Of a DNA stretch of 64,000 nt, positions 7,727-15,991 are shown piece after piece (positions within the stretch are counted from its first letter, which is position 1; every line of letters starts with the position of its first letter). The stretch comes from Saliphagus infecundisoli (GTDB lineage Archaea; Halobacteriota; Halobacteria; Halobacteriales; Natrialbaceae): NCBI RefSeq assembly GCF_020177375.1, contig NZ_JAIWHV010000011.1, positions 34,977-98,976 of the forward strand. The letters run 5' to 3'. The translations under genes were made by a program, and so were the position numbers. Below the pieces are notes generated by a model. That model did not search any database, was not told the origin of the DNA, and saw nothing but the letters and a program-made list of their open reading frames with translations.

Positions 7727-8953
7727 ATGAAGGTCATCAAGGACAGCGTCCACGACCACATCGCCGTCGAGGGGATCGCCCGCGAACTGCTCGATACCCC
7801 GACGGTCCAGCGCCTGCGTGGGATCGCCCAGTTGGGGACGGTGTCGCTGGTCTATCCCTCCGCGAACCACACCCGCTTCGAGCACAGTCTGGGAGTCTAC
7901 CACCTCGCCTGCGAGGCCTTGGAGCAGCTCGGAATCGACGGACGGCAAGCGACCCGCGTCGAGGCCGCGGCCCTGCTCCACGACGTCGGCCACGGCCCCT
8001 TCAGCCACAACGTCGAGGGGATCGTCCACCGCGAGACCGGCCGCTACCACGACGACGTCGGCGACCTGCTCGCCTCGGGGGAGGTCGCGGCGATCCTGGA
8101 GAACCACGGCCTCGATCCCGCGGCAGTCGCCGGCCTCGTCGCCGGCAAGGGGCGGTTCGGCCAGCTCGTCTCGGGGGAGCTCGACGTGGATCGGATGGAC
8201 TACCTCGTCCGGGACGCCCATCACACCGGCGTCCCCTACGGCACGATCGACCACGGCCGGCTCGTCCGCGAACTGACCTTCGTCGATGGCGAGCTCGTCC
8301 TCGGCGAGGGCAACGTCCAGACTGCCGAGAGCCTGCTGGTCGCCCGCGCGCTGATGAACCCGACGGTGTACAACCACAGCGCCGCCCGGATCGCGAAGGC
8401 CATGCTCCGGTGTGCGGTCGAGGGGCTGATCGACTCGGGGGCGGTCGAGGCCGAGCGGGTCGCCCGGATGGACGACCACGACCTGATCGTCTCGCTTCGC
8501 CGCACCGACGAGACCGAGACGTTCGCGCGCCGGCTCGACCACCGCGAGCTCTACAAGCGGGCCGTCTGGGCCGAGATCGACGACGTTCCCGGCGGGATCA
8601 TCGAGGCCGATCACGACTCGATCCGGGAGTTCGAAGGAGAGATCGCCGGGGAGGCCGGCGTCTCCCCCGACGAGGTGATCGTCGACGTTCCCGACCGGCC
8701 CTCGATGACCGAATCGACGTCCCGCGTCGTGGTCAACGGCGAGATCCGCCGGCTCGGGCGCCAGTCCGCCCTCGTGGACGCGCTCCGGGCGGCCCAGTAC
8801 TCCCAGTGGCGCCTCGGGGTCTACTCGCCCCCCGAGGTCCGCGAGCGCGTCGGCCACGCCGCGGTCCGGACTCTGGGCTTGGAGATCGACGGGCCACTGG
8901 TGAGCGAGACCCGCGACGGGCTGTACGCGACCCTGGATCAGTTCGCCGAGTAG
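7727..8953 (+). CDS. HD-domain phosphohydrolase (SAMHD1/dGTPase-like)
   Basis: A 408-residue HD-superfamily hydrolase. The metal site is complete: the first His lies in TRFEHSLGVYHLA, the HD pair in LLHDVGHGPFSHN and the distal Asp in VDRMDYLVRDAHHTG. The N-terminal KVIKDSVHDHI and RLRGIAQLGTVSLVYPSA segments are hallmarks of the archaeal/bacterial branch related to dNTP triphosphohydrolases. The substrate is not shown by sequence; dNTPs or other phosphate esters are the usual guess. The start at 7727 was chosen because conserved sequence begins there (MKVIKD), although the frame is open for another 120 codons upstream. It is the first gene of a rightward run with an amidohydrolase and UspA. 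Confidence 0.88.
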   Translation: MKVIKDSVHDHIAVEGIARELLDTPTVQRLRGIAQLGTVSLVYPSANHTRFEHSLGVYHLACEALEQLGIDGRQATRVEAAALLHDVGHGPFSHNVEGIVHRETGRYHDDVGDLLASGEVAAILENHGLDPAAVAGLVAGKGRFGQLVSGELDVDRMDYLVRDAHHTGVPYGTIDHGRLVRELTFVDGELVLGEGNVQTAESLLVARALMNPTVYNHSAARIAKAMLRCAVEGLIDSGAVEAERVARMDDHDLIVSLRRTDETETFARRLDHRELYKRAVWAEIDDVPGGIIEADHDSIREFEGEIAGEAGVSPDEVIVDVPDRPSMTESTSRVVVNGEIRRLGRQSALVDALRAAQYSQWRLGVYSPPEVRERVGHAAVRTLGLEIDGPLVSETRDGLYATLDQFAE

Positions 8954-8999
8954 GGCCCGAAGGCGAGCCAGTCAAGGGGGCGGACGTGAAACGCCCGGC

Positions 9000-10022
9000 A
9001 TGGAACTCTCCGGAACGATCCTCCGGGGCCGCGACCTCGAGGCGATCGAGGGCCGGCTCGTGATCGAAAACGGCCGGATCGAGCAGCTCGAGGAGGAGTC
9101 GGTGGAATCGACCGACATCGTCTCGCCCGCGTTCGTCAACGCCCACACCCACGTCGGGGACTCGATCGCGAAGGAAGCCGGCGGCGGCCTCACCCTGGAA
9201 GAACTCGTCGCCCCGCCCGACGGGCTCAAACACCGCCTTCTGCGGGCGGCCTCTCGCGAGGAACTGGTCGCCTCGATCCGCCGGTCGCTGCGATTCATGC
9301 GCGAGGGCGGGACGGCTGCGTTCATGGATTTCCGGGAGGGCGGCGTCGAAGGGGTATCGGTCCTCCGGGAGGCGGCTGAGGGGATCGACATCGAGGCCAT
9401 CGCCTACGCCCGGGAGTCGATCGAGGCGATGGAGGCAGGCGACGGATTCGGCGCCAGCGGCGCCAACGACGCCGACTTCGACCGCGAGCGGGCCGCGGCC
9501 CGCGAGGCCGACAAACCGTTTGCGATCCACGCTGGCGAGGGCGATCCCAGCGACCTGACGCCCGCGCTCGACCTCGATCCCGCCTATCTGGTCCACGTCG
9601 TCCACCCCGAGCACGAACATCTCGAACGGATCGAGCGCGAGTCGGTTCCGGTCGTCTGCTGTCCGCGCTCGAACCTCGTCACCGGCGTCGGGCTCGCGCC
9701 CTTCGAGGAACTCGCTTCCAGAACGACCCTCGCGCTCGGGACCGACAACGTGATGCTCAACTCCCCCTCGATGTTCCGGGAGATGGAGTTCACGGCGAAG
9801 TGTTCGGAACTCCCCGCCCGCGAGATCCTCCGGATGGCGACCGTCAACGGGGCCGAGATCGCCGGACTCGACTACGGCCCGATCGAGGCGGGCGAACGGG
9901 CCATCGTGATGGTCGTCGACGGCGACTCGGACAACCTCGCGGGCGCTCGAGACCCGATCCGGGCGATCGTCAGGCGTGCGGGCGTCGACGACGTCCGGGC
10001 GGTCCACGCGCCCCCGGCGTGA
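9000..10022 (+). CDS. Amidohydrolase family protein (metal-dependent deaminase/hydrolase)
   Basis: A 340-residue TIM-barrel amidohydrolase. Visible metal and catalytic sites are NAHTHVGD (strand 1 His-x-His), HAGE (strand 5), HVVHP (strand 6) and GTDNVM (strand 8 Asp). An N-terminal beta segment (residues 1-40) and C-terminal residues (IEAGERAIVMVVDGD) make the small beta-sandwich found in chlorohydrolase, cytosine-deaminase and adenosine-deaminase-like members. It lies 46 bases after the HD gene on the same strand. The family acts on many C-N bonds (guanine, cytosine, S-adenosylhomocysteine, 5'-methylthioadenosine); nothing here fixes the substrate, though an HD nucleotidase neighbour makes a nucleobase or nucleoside plausible. 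Confidence 0.85.
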   Translation: MELSGTILRGRDLEAIEGRLVIENGRIEQLEEESVESTDIVSPAFVNAHTHVGDSIAKEAGGGLTLEELVAPPDGLKHRLLRAASREELVASIRRSLRFMREGGTAAFMDFREGGVEGVSVLREAAEGIDIEAIAYARESIEAMEAGDGFGASGANDADFDRERAAAREADKPFAIHAGEGDPSDLTPALDLDPAYLVHVVHPEHEHLERIERESVPVVCCPRSNLVTGVGLAPFEELASRTTLALGTDNVMLNSPSMFREMEFTAKCSELPAREILRMATVNGAEIAGLDYGPIEAGERAIVMVVDGDSDNLAGARDPIRAIVRRAGVDDVRAVHAPPA

Positions 10023-10062
10023 CCGGCGGGCGTGGCCGGCGGGACCATGCGAACACACGATA

Positions 10063-10071
10063 CAATTATTA
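10063..10071 (+). promoter_or_regulatory. TATA-like element of the first uspA gene
   Basis: CAATTATTA lies 31-39 nt upstream of the ATG at 10102 in otherwise GC-rich DNA. The spacing fits a short-leader haloarchaeal transcript. Confidence 0.45.
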
Positions 10072-10101
10072 CGGTTCCGGTCGTATGTCACACGATAGCG
10101 C

Positions 10102-10581
10102 ATGTACGATCGGATCCTGGTTCCAACGGACGGCTCGAGGGAGGGCGAGCGCGCCGTCGAGTACGCCCTCGAGCTCGCCGCGACCCACGGAGCGACGGTC
10201 AAAGCGATCTACGTCGTCAACGCGGCGAGCTACGGCGGGCTCCCGATGGAGACCGCCTGGGACGGGATCAGCGACGCCCTCCGGGAGGAGGGCCAGTCCG
10301 CGGTCGATCGCGTCGAGGAGATGGCCGAAGCGCGCGGGGTCGAAGCCGAGACCAGCGTCGTCGAGGGATCGCCGAGTCGGGTGATCGTCGAGCAGGCGGC
10401 CCCCGATCGCTGCGATCTCGTCGTAATGGGAACCCACGGCCGGGGCGGAATCGACCGGCTCCTGCTCGGCAGCGTCGCCGAACGCGTGGTTCGGTCGTCG
10501 CCCGTGCCCGTCCTCACCGTCCGCGTCGGCGACGAGAGCTACGAGGAAGCCGCCGCGGGCGTCGAGGCCGCCGTCGAGTGA
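10102..10581 (+). CDS. Universal stress protein, UspA family (ATP-binding type)
   Basis: A 159-residue single-domain universal stress protein. It starts with the family signature MYDRILVPTDGS and ends with the nucleotide-binding loop GTHGRGGIDRLLLGS followed by VVRSSPVPVLTVR, the G-2x-G-9x-G-S/T pattern of ATP-binding Usp proteins. The last 15 residues form an acidic tail. Such proteins are cytoplasmic dimers with roles in stress and energy signalling. It has its own TATA-like element and is convergent with birA, the two stops abutting without overlap. A second UspA gene lies at 61897. Confidence 0.92.
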   Translation: MYDRILVPTDGSREGERAVEYALELAATHGATVKAIYVVNAASYGGLPMETAWDGISDALREEGQSAVDRVEEMAEARGVEAETSVVEGSPSRVIVEQAAPDRCDLVVMGTHGRGGIDRLLLGSVAERVVRSSPVPVLTVRVGDESYEEAAAGVEAAVE

Positions 10582-11520
10582 TCAGACGGGCCGGAGGTGC
10601 TCGCAGTCGCCCGCCGCGACCGTCTCTCTCCGTTCGCCCGTCTCGATCACCAACCCTCCGGAGTCGGTGACGTCGACCGCCCGGCCGACGACCGCGCCCC
10701 CCGGCGCGTCGACCCGGACGCACCTCCCGATCGTCGCCGTCAGTTCGCGCCACGCGGGGACGACGCCCTCGAGATCCCCCCGGAGCGCGTCGAACTCCGA
10801 GAGGAGTTCGTGGACGACGGCCCGTCGATCGACGTCGCCGACCAGTTCCCGAAGCGTCGTCGCTCCCTCGGACAGTTCGCCGGAATCGACGTTCGCGTTG
10901 AGTCCGACGCCGACGATCAGCCACCCGATCCGGTCGGCCTCGCCTTCCATCTCCGTGAGTACGCCCGCGAGCTTGCGGTAGTCGGTCGACTCGTCTCCCG
11001 TGAGGACTACGTCGTTGGGCCACTTGATCCGGGCATCGACGCCCGCAGAGCGGACGGCTCGTGCGGTCGCGACCGCGCCCGCGAGCGTGTAGAGGGGGGC
11101 CCGCGCGGGTGCGATCGAGGGCCGCGAGAGCATGGAGAGCCAGATCCCGCCCGGCGGCGAGGACCACCCCCGGTCGAGGCGCCCCCGGCCGCCGGTCTGT
11201 TCGTCCGCGACGACGACCGCGTCGGTCGCCCCTTCCGCCGCGAGCTCGCGGGCGCGGGCGTTCGTGCTCGGGAGCGAATCGTGGTACTCCACCGCGAACG
11301 GGGCGTCGAGGCCGTACTCGAGGGCCGGTCCGTTGTACTCGGGGACCGACTCGAGGACGTACCCCTCCGACCCGCTCTCGACCTCGAACCCTGCCTCCCG
11401 GAGGGCCTCGACGTGCTTCCAGATCGCCGCCCGGGAGACCGCCAGGCGCTCGGAGAGTTCCGGTCCCGAGACCGGTCCCGCAGCGAGCGCGTCGAGGATC
11501 GCCCGTCGCGTGTCGTTCAT
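10582..11520 (-). CDS. birA: Biotin--[acetyl-CoA-carboxylase] ligase with repressor HTH domain
   Basis: Activates biotin with ATP and transfers it to biotin-dependent carboxylases. Domains in order: an N-terminal winged HTH (about residues 1-60, LSERLAVSRAAIWKHVEAL), so it may also regulate transcription; the catalytic domain with DSLPSTNARARELA and the biotinyl-AMP loop GGRGRLDRGWSSP; and KWPNDVVL and GVGLNANV, both diagnostic. A small C-terminal SH3-like domain (VRVDAPGGAVVGRAVDV) follows. The ATG at 11520 gives MNDTRR, the usual haloarchaeal beginning, in preference to 11544. It is the last gene of a three-gene leftward run tyrS, hypothetical, birA. Confidence 0.93.
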   Translation of the reverse strand: MNDTRRAILDALAAGPVSGPELSERLAVSRAAIWKHVEALREAGFEVESGSEGYVLESVPEYNGPALEYGLDAPFAVEYHDSLPSTNARARELAAEGATDAVVVADEQTGGRGRLDRGWSSPPGGIWLSMLSRPSIAPARAPLYTLAGAVATARAVRSAGVDARIKWPNDVVLTGDESTDYRKLAGVLTEMEGEADRIGWLIVGVGLNANVDSGELSEGATTLRELVGDVDRRAVVHELLSEFDALRGDLEGVVPAWRELTATIGRCVRVDAPGGAVVGRAVDVTDSGGLVIETGERRETVAAGDCEHLRPV

Positions 11521-11545
11521 GGCGGGGGAACGAGGGGGGCCCACT

Positions 11546-12100
11546 TCAGAGGTACGTCTCCGCCATCGTCTCCGCTAGGAGGCCCTCGGGGTCGAGGACG
11601 ATGAAGACGACGACGAACGGCTCCTCGGGATCGATGACCCAGACCGAAAACGGCGGCTCCTCGTCCTCGGCTGCCCGCGCGACGAGCGGCTCGATGGGTT
11701 TCTCGCCGTCGCGGAACTCGGCAAAGAGATCGCGCTGGCCGGACTGGTCGGCGAAGGTGTAGACGACGCCGTTGGCCCGACCGTCGGTGTCCTGGGTCAC
11801 TCTGGCGTTCATCGCGTCGCCCGCCGAGCGGGCGGCCTCGAAGCAGGTCTCGGCGGCCTCGAAGATCGGCTCGCGTGTGCGGAGAAAGCGAAACCGAGTG
11901 TCGGTGAGGACCGTCCAGTCGGCGATCGCGGGCTCGTCGCCCGACCAGTCCAGCGTCGCCTCGATCCGATTACCCGACGCGAGGTCGGGCGCGCTCTCTC
12001 GGGGGACGTACGTCGGGTCCGCCGACTCGACGTCTAAGAGCAGCCACTCGTCGTCGTCGCGGCCCGGGAGAACGCGAAACCGGCCTTCGGTCGCCGCCAT
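11546..12100 (-). CDS. Conserved haloarchaeal protein of unknown function (possibly DUF6663)
   Basis: A 184-residue acidic soluble protein with no membrane segment or catalytic motif that can be named. It is rich in predicted beta strands: an N-terminal part (GRFRVLPGRDDDEWLLLDV) and a middle region with IEATLDWSGDEPAIADWTVL. A Cys-containing helix (AETCFEAARSAGDAMN) and a strongly hydrophobic FVVVFIVLD strand near the C-terminus follow. The gene starts at the base after the tyrS stop and its own stop is 25 bases before birA, so it is part of the tyrS-birA transcript. The resemblance to DUF6663 is from memory and not secure. Confidence 0.75.
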   Translation of the reverse strand: MAATEGRFRVLPGRDDDEWLLLDVESADPTYVPRESAPDLASGNRIEATLDWSGDEPAIADWTVLTDTRFRFLRTREPIFEAAETCFEAARSAGDAMNARVTQDTDGRANGVVYTFADQSGQRDLFAEFRDGEKPIEPLVARAAEDEEPPFSVWVIDPEEPFVVVFIVLDPEGLLAETMAETYL

Positions 12101-13117
12101 CTACTCGAGCTCCCGGAGCTTCGCCCGGCCGGGTTCGATCAGTTCGTCGAGGGAGGCCGCGAGCGCGCCCTTCGCGTCGGCGGGATGGAGTTCGCCGCTT
12201 TCCAAATCAGCCGCGAGGTCCTCGTAGCTCCCGTACTCGAGGTCGCCACCGTACTCCTCGGGGCGCTCCACGACGACTTCCGCGAACCGGGGGAAGACGT
12301 GGTACTCGAACAGTTCGAGGACCGGGTTCTCGAGGTCGCCCTCCGGGTCGCGCGTCGGCGGGCAAAAGGCCGAGTTGACCTTCTCCGCTAACTCCTCGGT
12401 CGAGTCGGCCATCGAGATCGTCACCCCCGCGCTCGAGGACATCTTTCCCTCCCCCGTGGTGAGGTCGGCGACGATCGGGGTGTGCAGACAGGGCCGGGCC
12501 TCGTAGCCCAGTTCGGGCAGCGTCTCGCGGGCGAGCATGTGAACCTTGCGCTGGTCGATGCCGCCGACCGCGAGGTCGAGGTCGAGGTACTCGATGTCCA
12601 GGGCTTGCATCAGCGGGTAGACGACGTGGCTCACTCTCGGGGTTTCGCCGCCCTGGAGCTCGGCCATCGCGCGCTGGGCGCGATTCAGCGAGGTCTCGAG
12701 CTCGAGGGCATGGAGGTCGAGGCCGTAGTCCTCCTCGAGTTGGTAGGACGAGCCGTAGACGAACTCGGTGTTTTCCTCGTCGAGGCCATAGGCCAGAAAC
12801 TGTGCTTTCATCCGTTCTGCGGTCTCGCGGATCTCCTCGAAGCTTCCCTTGCCGTTGAGGTAGGCGTGGACGTCCGCGAGCAGGACGACGACTTCCATTC
12901 CCGCCCGCTGGAGGTCGATGAGCTTGTTCGCGGTCAGCAGGTGGCCGACGTGGAGCACGCCGGAGGGCTCGTAGCCGACGTAGGCGCGCTTGCCCGCGGG
13001 GTCGGCCGCGAGCGCCTCGACCTCCTCACTCGTGACGGCCTCGGCGACGTTTCTCGTGATCAACTCGGCGGGGTCGGCTCCCGAGGAACCCTCGGAGCCG
13101 GCCGTGTCGGTGGTCAT
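12101..13117 (-). CDS. tyrS: Tyrosyl-tRNA synthetase, class I
   Basis: Charges tRNA-Tyr with tyrosine. Both class I signatures are visible: HVGH (residues 56-59, the HIGH variant) and KMSSS (residues 225-229). Tyrosine-pocket and tRNA landmarks include YVGYEPSG just before HVGH and the VGGIDQRKVHMLARE segment. At 338 residues, without the C-terminal S4-like domain of bacterial TyrRS, it is the archaeal short form. The first 20 residues are a low-complexity acidic tail. It is first in the leftward run with the hypothetical gene and birA; a TAAATCC element about 25 nt upstream (near 13141-13147) could be its TATA box. Confidence 0.95.
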   Translation of the reverse strand: MTTDTAGSEGSSGADPAELITRNVAEAVTSEEVEALAADPAGKRAYVGYEPSGVLHVGHLLTANKLIDLQRAGMEVVVLLADVHAYLNGKGSFEEIRETAERMKAQFLAYGLDEENTEFVYGSSYQLEEDYGLDLHALELETSLNRAQRAMAELQGGETPRVSHVVYPLMQALDIEYLDLDLAVGGIDQRKVHMLARETLPELGYEARPCLHTPIVADLTTGEGKMSSSAGVTISMADSTEELAEKVNSAFCPPTRDPEGDLENPVLELFEYHVFPRFAEVVVERPEEYGGDLEYGSYEDLAADLESGELHPADAKGALAASLDELIEPGRAKLRELE

Positions 13118-13188
13118 GTAGGTACGGTGCCGGGGGAAGGATTTAGGCGTTTGCGAATCGCGTTACCACGCCGGTCGCACCGGCGCGG

Positions 13189-13320
13189 TCACGCGTCCGT
13201 AAGCACCCGCAGGACGAGCCCCGTCAGGATGACGGCGGCCCCGAGGAGCGATGTGATCGGCTCCGGGAGGAACAGGAATAGGACGCCGGCCAGCAACACG
13301 ACGGTCGAGATGCGTACCAT
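13189..13320 (-). CDS. Small membrane protein, 43 residues
   Basis: An ATG at 13320 (CAT on the plus strand) opens a 43-codon frame ending in TGA at 13191-13189. The product is MVRISTVVLLAGVLF followed by FLPEPITSLLGAAVIL and a short TGLVLRVLTDA tail: two hydrophobic helices joined by a Pro-rich turn, with a basic residue at the N-terminus. There are no Cys or charged catalytic residues. Two-helix mini-proteins of this pattern are frequent in haloarchaea and unassigned in function. It lies alone between tyrS and the aspartoacylase-like gene, on the same strand as both. The composition strongly favours a real membrane peptide over chance. Confidence 0.6.
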   Translation of the reverse strand: MVRISTVVLLAGVLFLFLPEPITSLLGAAVILTGLVLRVLTDA

Positions 13321-13376
13321 GATCGATGGTTGGCGCCCGGAGGGGTAATCCTGTTGCAAGCATCGCCAGCCGGCGG

Positions 13377-14192
13377 TCAGTCACGAACCGTCGCCGACTC
13401 CGCCGTCCCCTCCGCGAGATCGACCTCGACCCTCCGGGCGGCGTAGCCGAAGACGTCGCTGTAGCCGTACGGAGAGACCAGCACCGGGTAGAACGGCTCC
13501 TCGGCGGTTCGGGCCTCGCCGTCGGCGGCCGCGAACGCCTCGCCGGCGTCGACCCGGGTGAAGTTCTCGACGAAGACCTCGTAGTTCTCCGCGTGCCCCT
13601 TCGAGAGCCGATCGACGAGCCGGAAGACCGGAACGTCCCGCCGGACGGTGTCCCCCGGCAGGGCGCCGACGGCGGTCAGGAACGCCCGGGTCAGTCGGTC
13701 CGCGTTCTCCGCCGCGGTCTCGCTTCCCTGGAGACCACACTCGACCTCGATCGTCTCGACGGCGGTAAAGAGCCGACCCGCGGCGAACGGGCCCGAATCC
13801 ACGATCGCGGTGATCGGAAGCCGGGGGCAGATCTCCCTCGCACGGTCGCCCAGCCCGTTGACGATGGCGAACGGCTCGGCGTGGCTCTGGGTCGAGTGCA
13901 TCGAGAACGTCAGACAGTTCTCGAGTTCGGCCGCGAGTTCCGCGGCGAGGCGACCCTCGTGGGTGTCGGCGTCGGGGTCGCCGGGAAAGGCCCGGTTCAG
14001 GTCCTCGTCAAGAAAGCGGACCCGTCGTTCGAGGGCCTCCTCGTTGGCGACGATCAGCTTCACCGGCCGGCTGACGTCGGGGTCGTCGTCGAGCAGGCGT
14101 TCGATCGCCCGGACGCCACAGGGCTCGTCGCCGTGAACCCCGGCGACGACCGCGATCTCGGGGTGGCCCGACCCGAGTTTGGCGACTTTCAT
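13377..14192 (-). CDS. Succinylglutamate desuccinylase/aspartoacylase-family zinc hydrolase
   Basis: A 271-residue M14-like zinc carboxypeptidase-fold hydrolase. Zinc ligands are in GVHGDEPCG (His and Glu) and SMHST (His). DLNRAFPG supplies the substrate-binding Asn-Arg, and VECGLQGS lies before the catalytic Glu region. Family members remove the acyl group from N-acyl amino acids such as N-succinylglutamate or N-acetylaspartate. No arginine-degradation genes are nearby, so the natural substrate is open. The start at 14192 (MKVAKLGSG) was chosen over 14249 because the extra 19 residues are basic and unlike the family. It is transcribed divergently from the DUF309 gene. Confidence 0.82.
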   Translation of the reverse strand: MKVAKLGSGHPEIAVVAGVHGDEPCGVRAIERLLDDDPDVSRPVKLIVANEEALERRVRFLDEDLNRAFPGDPDADTHEGRLAAELAAELENCLTFSMHSTQSHAEPFAIVNGLGDRAREICPRLPITAIVDSGPFAAGRLFTAVETIEVECGLQGSETAAENADRLTRAFLTAVGALPGDTVRRDVPVFRLVDRLSKGHAENYEVFVENFTRVDAGEAFAAADGEARTAEEPFYPVLVSPYGYSDVFGYAARRVEVDLAEGTAESATVRD

Positions 14193-14299
14193 CGCCGGAC
14201 GTAGGTCGAGCCGGTTGAAAGGCGGTTCGATTCGGCGACTTCCCGTCACCCTCGGTTCCCGGCGTGCCGGTTACGTAGGTGGAGTCCGAAGGTCCGTCC

Positions 14300-14794
14300 G
14301 TGAACGACCACACCCGCGAGGAGTCCGTCGGGCCGCCGACATCGGGTAATCCCGCCGGCTGGGACGCCGGCAGGGGCCCGTCAAACGGGTGGGAACACGG
14401 CACGCTCCGGCTTTCGGTCGTCCGCGGCGTCGCCCTCTACAACGACGGCGCGTTCCACGAGTCCCACGACTGCTTCGAGGCCGAGTGGTACAACTACGGC
14501 CGGGGCACCACGGAAAGTGCCTTCCTCCACGGGATGGTCCAGGTCGCCGCGGGCGCCTACAAGCACTTCGACTTCGGCGACGATACCGGGATGCGCTCGC
14601 TGTTCGAGACCGCCCTCCAGTACCTCCAGGGCGTACCCGACGACTACTACGGTGTGGACGTAACCGACGTCCGGGCCACGCTCTCGGAGGCGCTGGCCGA
14701 GCCGGCGACCCTCGAGGGCTGGCGGATCGAACTCGACGGCGACCATCCGGCCGCCCGGGAGGCCGACTACGAGTACGCGGCGGGTCTCGAGTAG
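14300..14794 (+). CDS. DUF309 family protein
   Basis: A 164-residue protein whose centre carries the DUF309 signature: [45 protein letters not shown]. His, Glu and Asp residues in that helix pair (FHESHDCFE) look like a possible metal or small-molecule site. The family is all-helical and of unknown biochemical role. The start is a GTG, with MNDHTREES matching the usual haloarchaeal beginning; an in-frame GTG at 14279 is possible. Residues 10-38 are a Gly/Pro-rich linker. It precedes the tRNA-Leu gene by 67 bases and is probably not co-transcribed with it. Confidence 0.8.
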   Translation: MNDHTREESVGPPTSGNPAGWDAGRGPSNGWEHGTLRLSVVRGVALYNDGAFHESHDCFEAEWYNYGRGTTESAFLHGMVQVAAGAYKHFDFGDDTGMRSLFETALQYLQGVPDDYYGVDVTDVRATLSEALAEPATLEGWRIELDGDHPAAREADYEYAAGLE

Positions 14795-14861
14795 AGATCG
14801 AATCGCGAGAGAGTGGAAACCGGGGCACTTAACCGTGATTCGACCCAACGGACGGCCGCGT

Positions 14862-14944
14862 GCGAGGGTAGCCAAGCGGCCAACGGCGGCGGACTCAAGA
14901 TCCGCTCTCGTAGGAGTTCGTGGGTTCGATTCCCTCCCCTCGCA
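14862..14944 (+). tRNA. tRNA-Leu (anticodon CAA)
   Basis: An 83-nt class II tRNA. The acceptor stem GCGAGGG pairs with CCCTCGC and the discriminator is A. The anticodon stem-loop GCGGA-CTCAAGA-TCCGC gives anticodon CAA (Leu, UUG codons), and a long variable arm (TCTCGTAGGAGTTC) marks tRNA-Leu. No intron is seen and CCA is not encoded. The T-arm reads GTGGG-TTCGATT-CCCTC, leaving a T-T mismatch at its second pair, which is unusual. A TTAACC element about 32 nt upstream could be the promoter. Confidence 0.93.
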
Positions 14945-14997
14945 TCGCACGAGGCGCGCCGACGCGCCGCGATGCGGCAAGAGAGCGCACCTCTTGC
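14941..14997 (+). repeat. Two stacked hairpins directly at the 3' end of tRNA-Leu
   Basis: CGCATCGC (14941-14948) pairs with GCGATGCG (14969-14976). Nested inside, GGCGCG (14953-14958) pairs with CGCGCC (14963-14968) around a CCGA loop. Immediately after, GCAAGAG (14977-14983) pairs with CTCTTGC (14991-14997). The first stem begins within the last four bases of the tRNA, so folding would compete with the acceptor stem unless the tRNA has already been cut. It may act in 3' processing or termination. Confidence 0.6.
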
Positions 14998-15109
14998 CCT
15001 CGCAAACTACTGATCGAACCCGGAAAGCGACGGCTACCGACCGTATCGACAGCCCACGCCTGCCGAGACAACCACAGGGCTTTGACGGTTGGTCCCATTT
15101 GTCGCCGAC

Positions 15110-15919
15110 ATGAGCGACACGCGCGAACCACGGATCGAGGTCGCCCGCCGGGCGGCCGAGATCGGGAGCGAGATCGCCCTCGAGTCCTACCGGGCCGAAC
15201 TCGCGATCGACTACAAGGACGGGAAGACCGACGCGGTCACCCAGGCAGACCGGGACGCCCAGACCGCCGTCGTCGAGGCGATCGAGGCCGAGTATCCGGG
15301 GGAGACGGTCGTCGGCGAGGAGGAGGGCACCCCGAAGGAGGTCCCCGAGTCGGGCCCCGCCTGGATCGTCGATCCCATCGACGGCACGAACAACTACGTC
15401 CGGGGGATCCCCGTCTTCGGGACCGCGATCGGCGTCGTCCGCGACGGCGAACCGATCGCGGGCGCCTCGGTCTTTCCCGCGCTCGAAGACCGATATCTGT
15501 CGGGTCCGGAGGGTGCCACCCGAAACGGCGAGGCGATGTCCGTCTCGGCCGTCGACGATCCCGAACTCGCCACGCTGTCGCCGACGTTCTGGTGGGAACG
15601 GGATCGTCGCGAGGAGTACGCCGTTGCCTGCCGGGAGATCGTCGAGCGCTTCGACGACATGCGCCGCTTTGGCTGCGGGCAGGCGACGCTCGCGATGGTC
15701 GCCTCGGGGGCGCTGGAGGGAACGATCTCGAACGTCTACGCCCACCCCTGGGACACCGTCGCCGGCGTCCACATGATCCGGGAAGCGGGGGGACGGGTCA
15801 CGGATCTCGCGGGCGAGCCCTGGCGCCACGACAGCAGGGGGCTCGTCGCGACCAATGGCGCCGAGGGGATCCACGGAGAGGCGCTCGCGGCGGCTCGCGC
15901 GACCGACGAGGTGCGGTAG
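15110..15919 (+). CDS. Inositol monophosphatase/FBPase-family sugar phosphatase
   Basis: A 269-residue Mg2+/Li+-dependent phosphatase. Family metal motifs are present: the VVGEEEG Glu, DPIDGTNNY (the Asp-Pro-x-Asp-Gly-Thr signature) and HPWDTVAGVHMIREAGG near the C-terminus. An N-terminal helix and KTDAVTQADRDAQ are also typical. In archaea such enzymes dephosphorylate inositol 1-phosphate or fructose 1,6-bisphosphate; sequence alone does not decide. The ATG at 15110 (MSDTREPR) was preferred over one at 15089, which adds a hydrophobic stretch overlapping the promoter region. The gene stands alone between the tRNA and DUF63. Confidence 0.88.
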   Translation: MSDTREPRIEVARRAAEIGSEIALESYRAELAIDYKDGKTDAVTQADRDAQTAVVEAIEAEYPGETVVGEEEGTPKEVPESGPAWIVDPIDGTNNYVRGIPVFGTAIGVVRDGEPIAGASVFPALEDRYLSGPEGATRNGEAMSVSAVDDPELATLSPTFWWERDRREEYAVACREIVERFDDMRRFGCGQATLAMVASGALEGTISNVYAHPWDTVAGVHMIREAGGRVTDLAGEPWRHDSRGLVATNGAEGIHGEALAAARATDEVR

Positions 15920-15991
15920 GACCGACTCGCGATCCGCCGCCAGCGCCACAGGATCGGAACCATAAAACGGTCGTACGACGGGGTATCGGGC

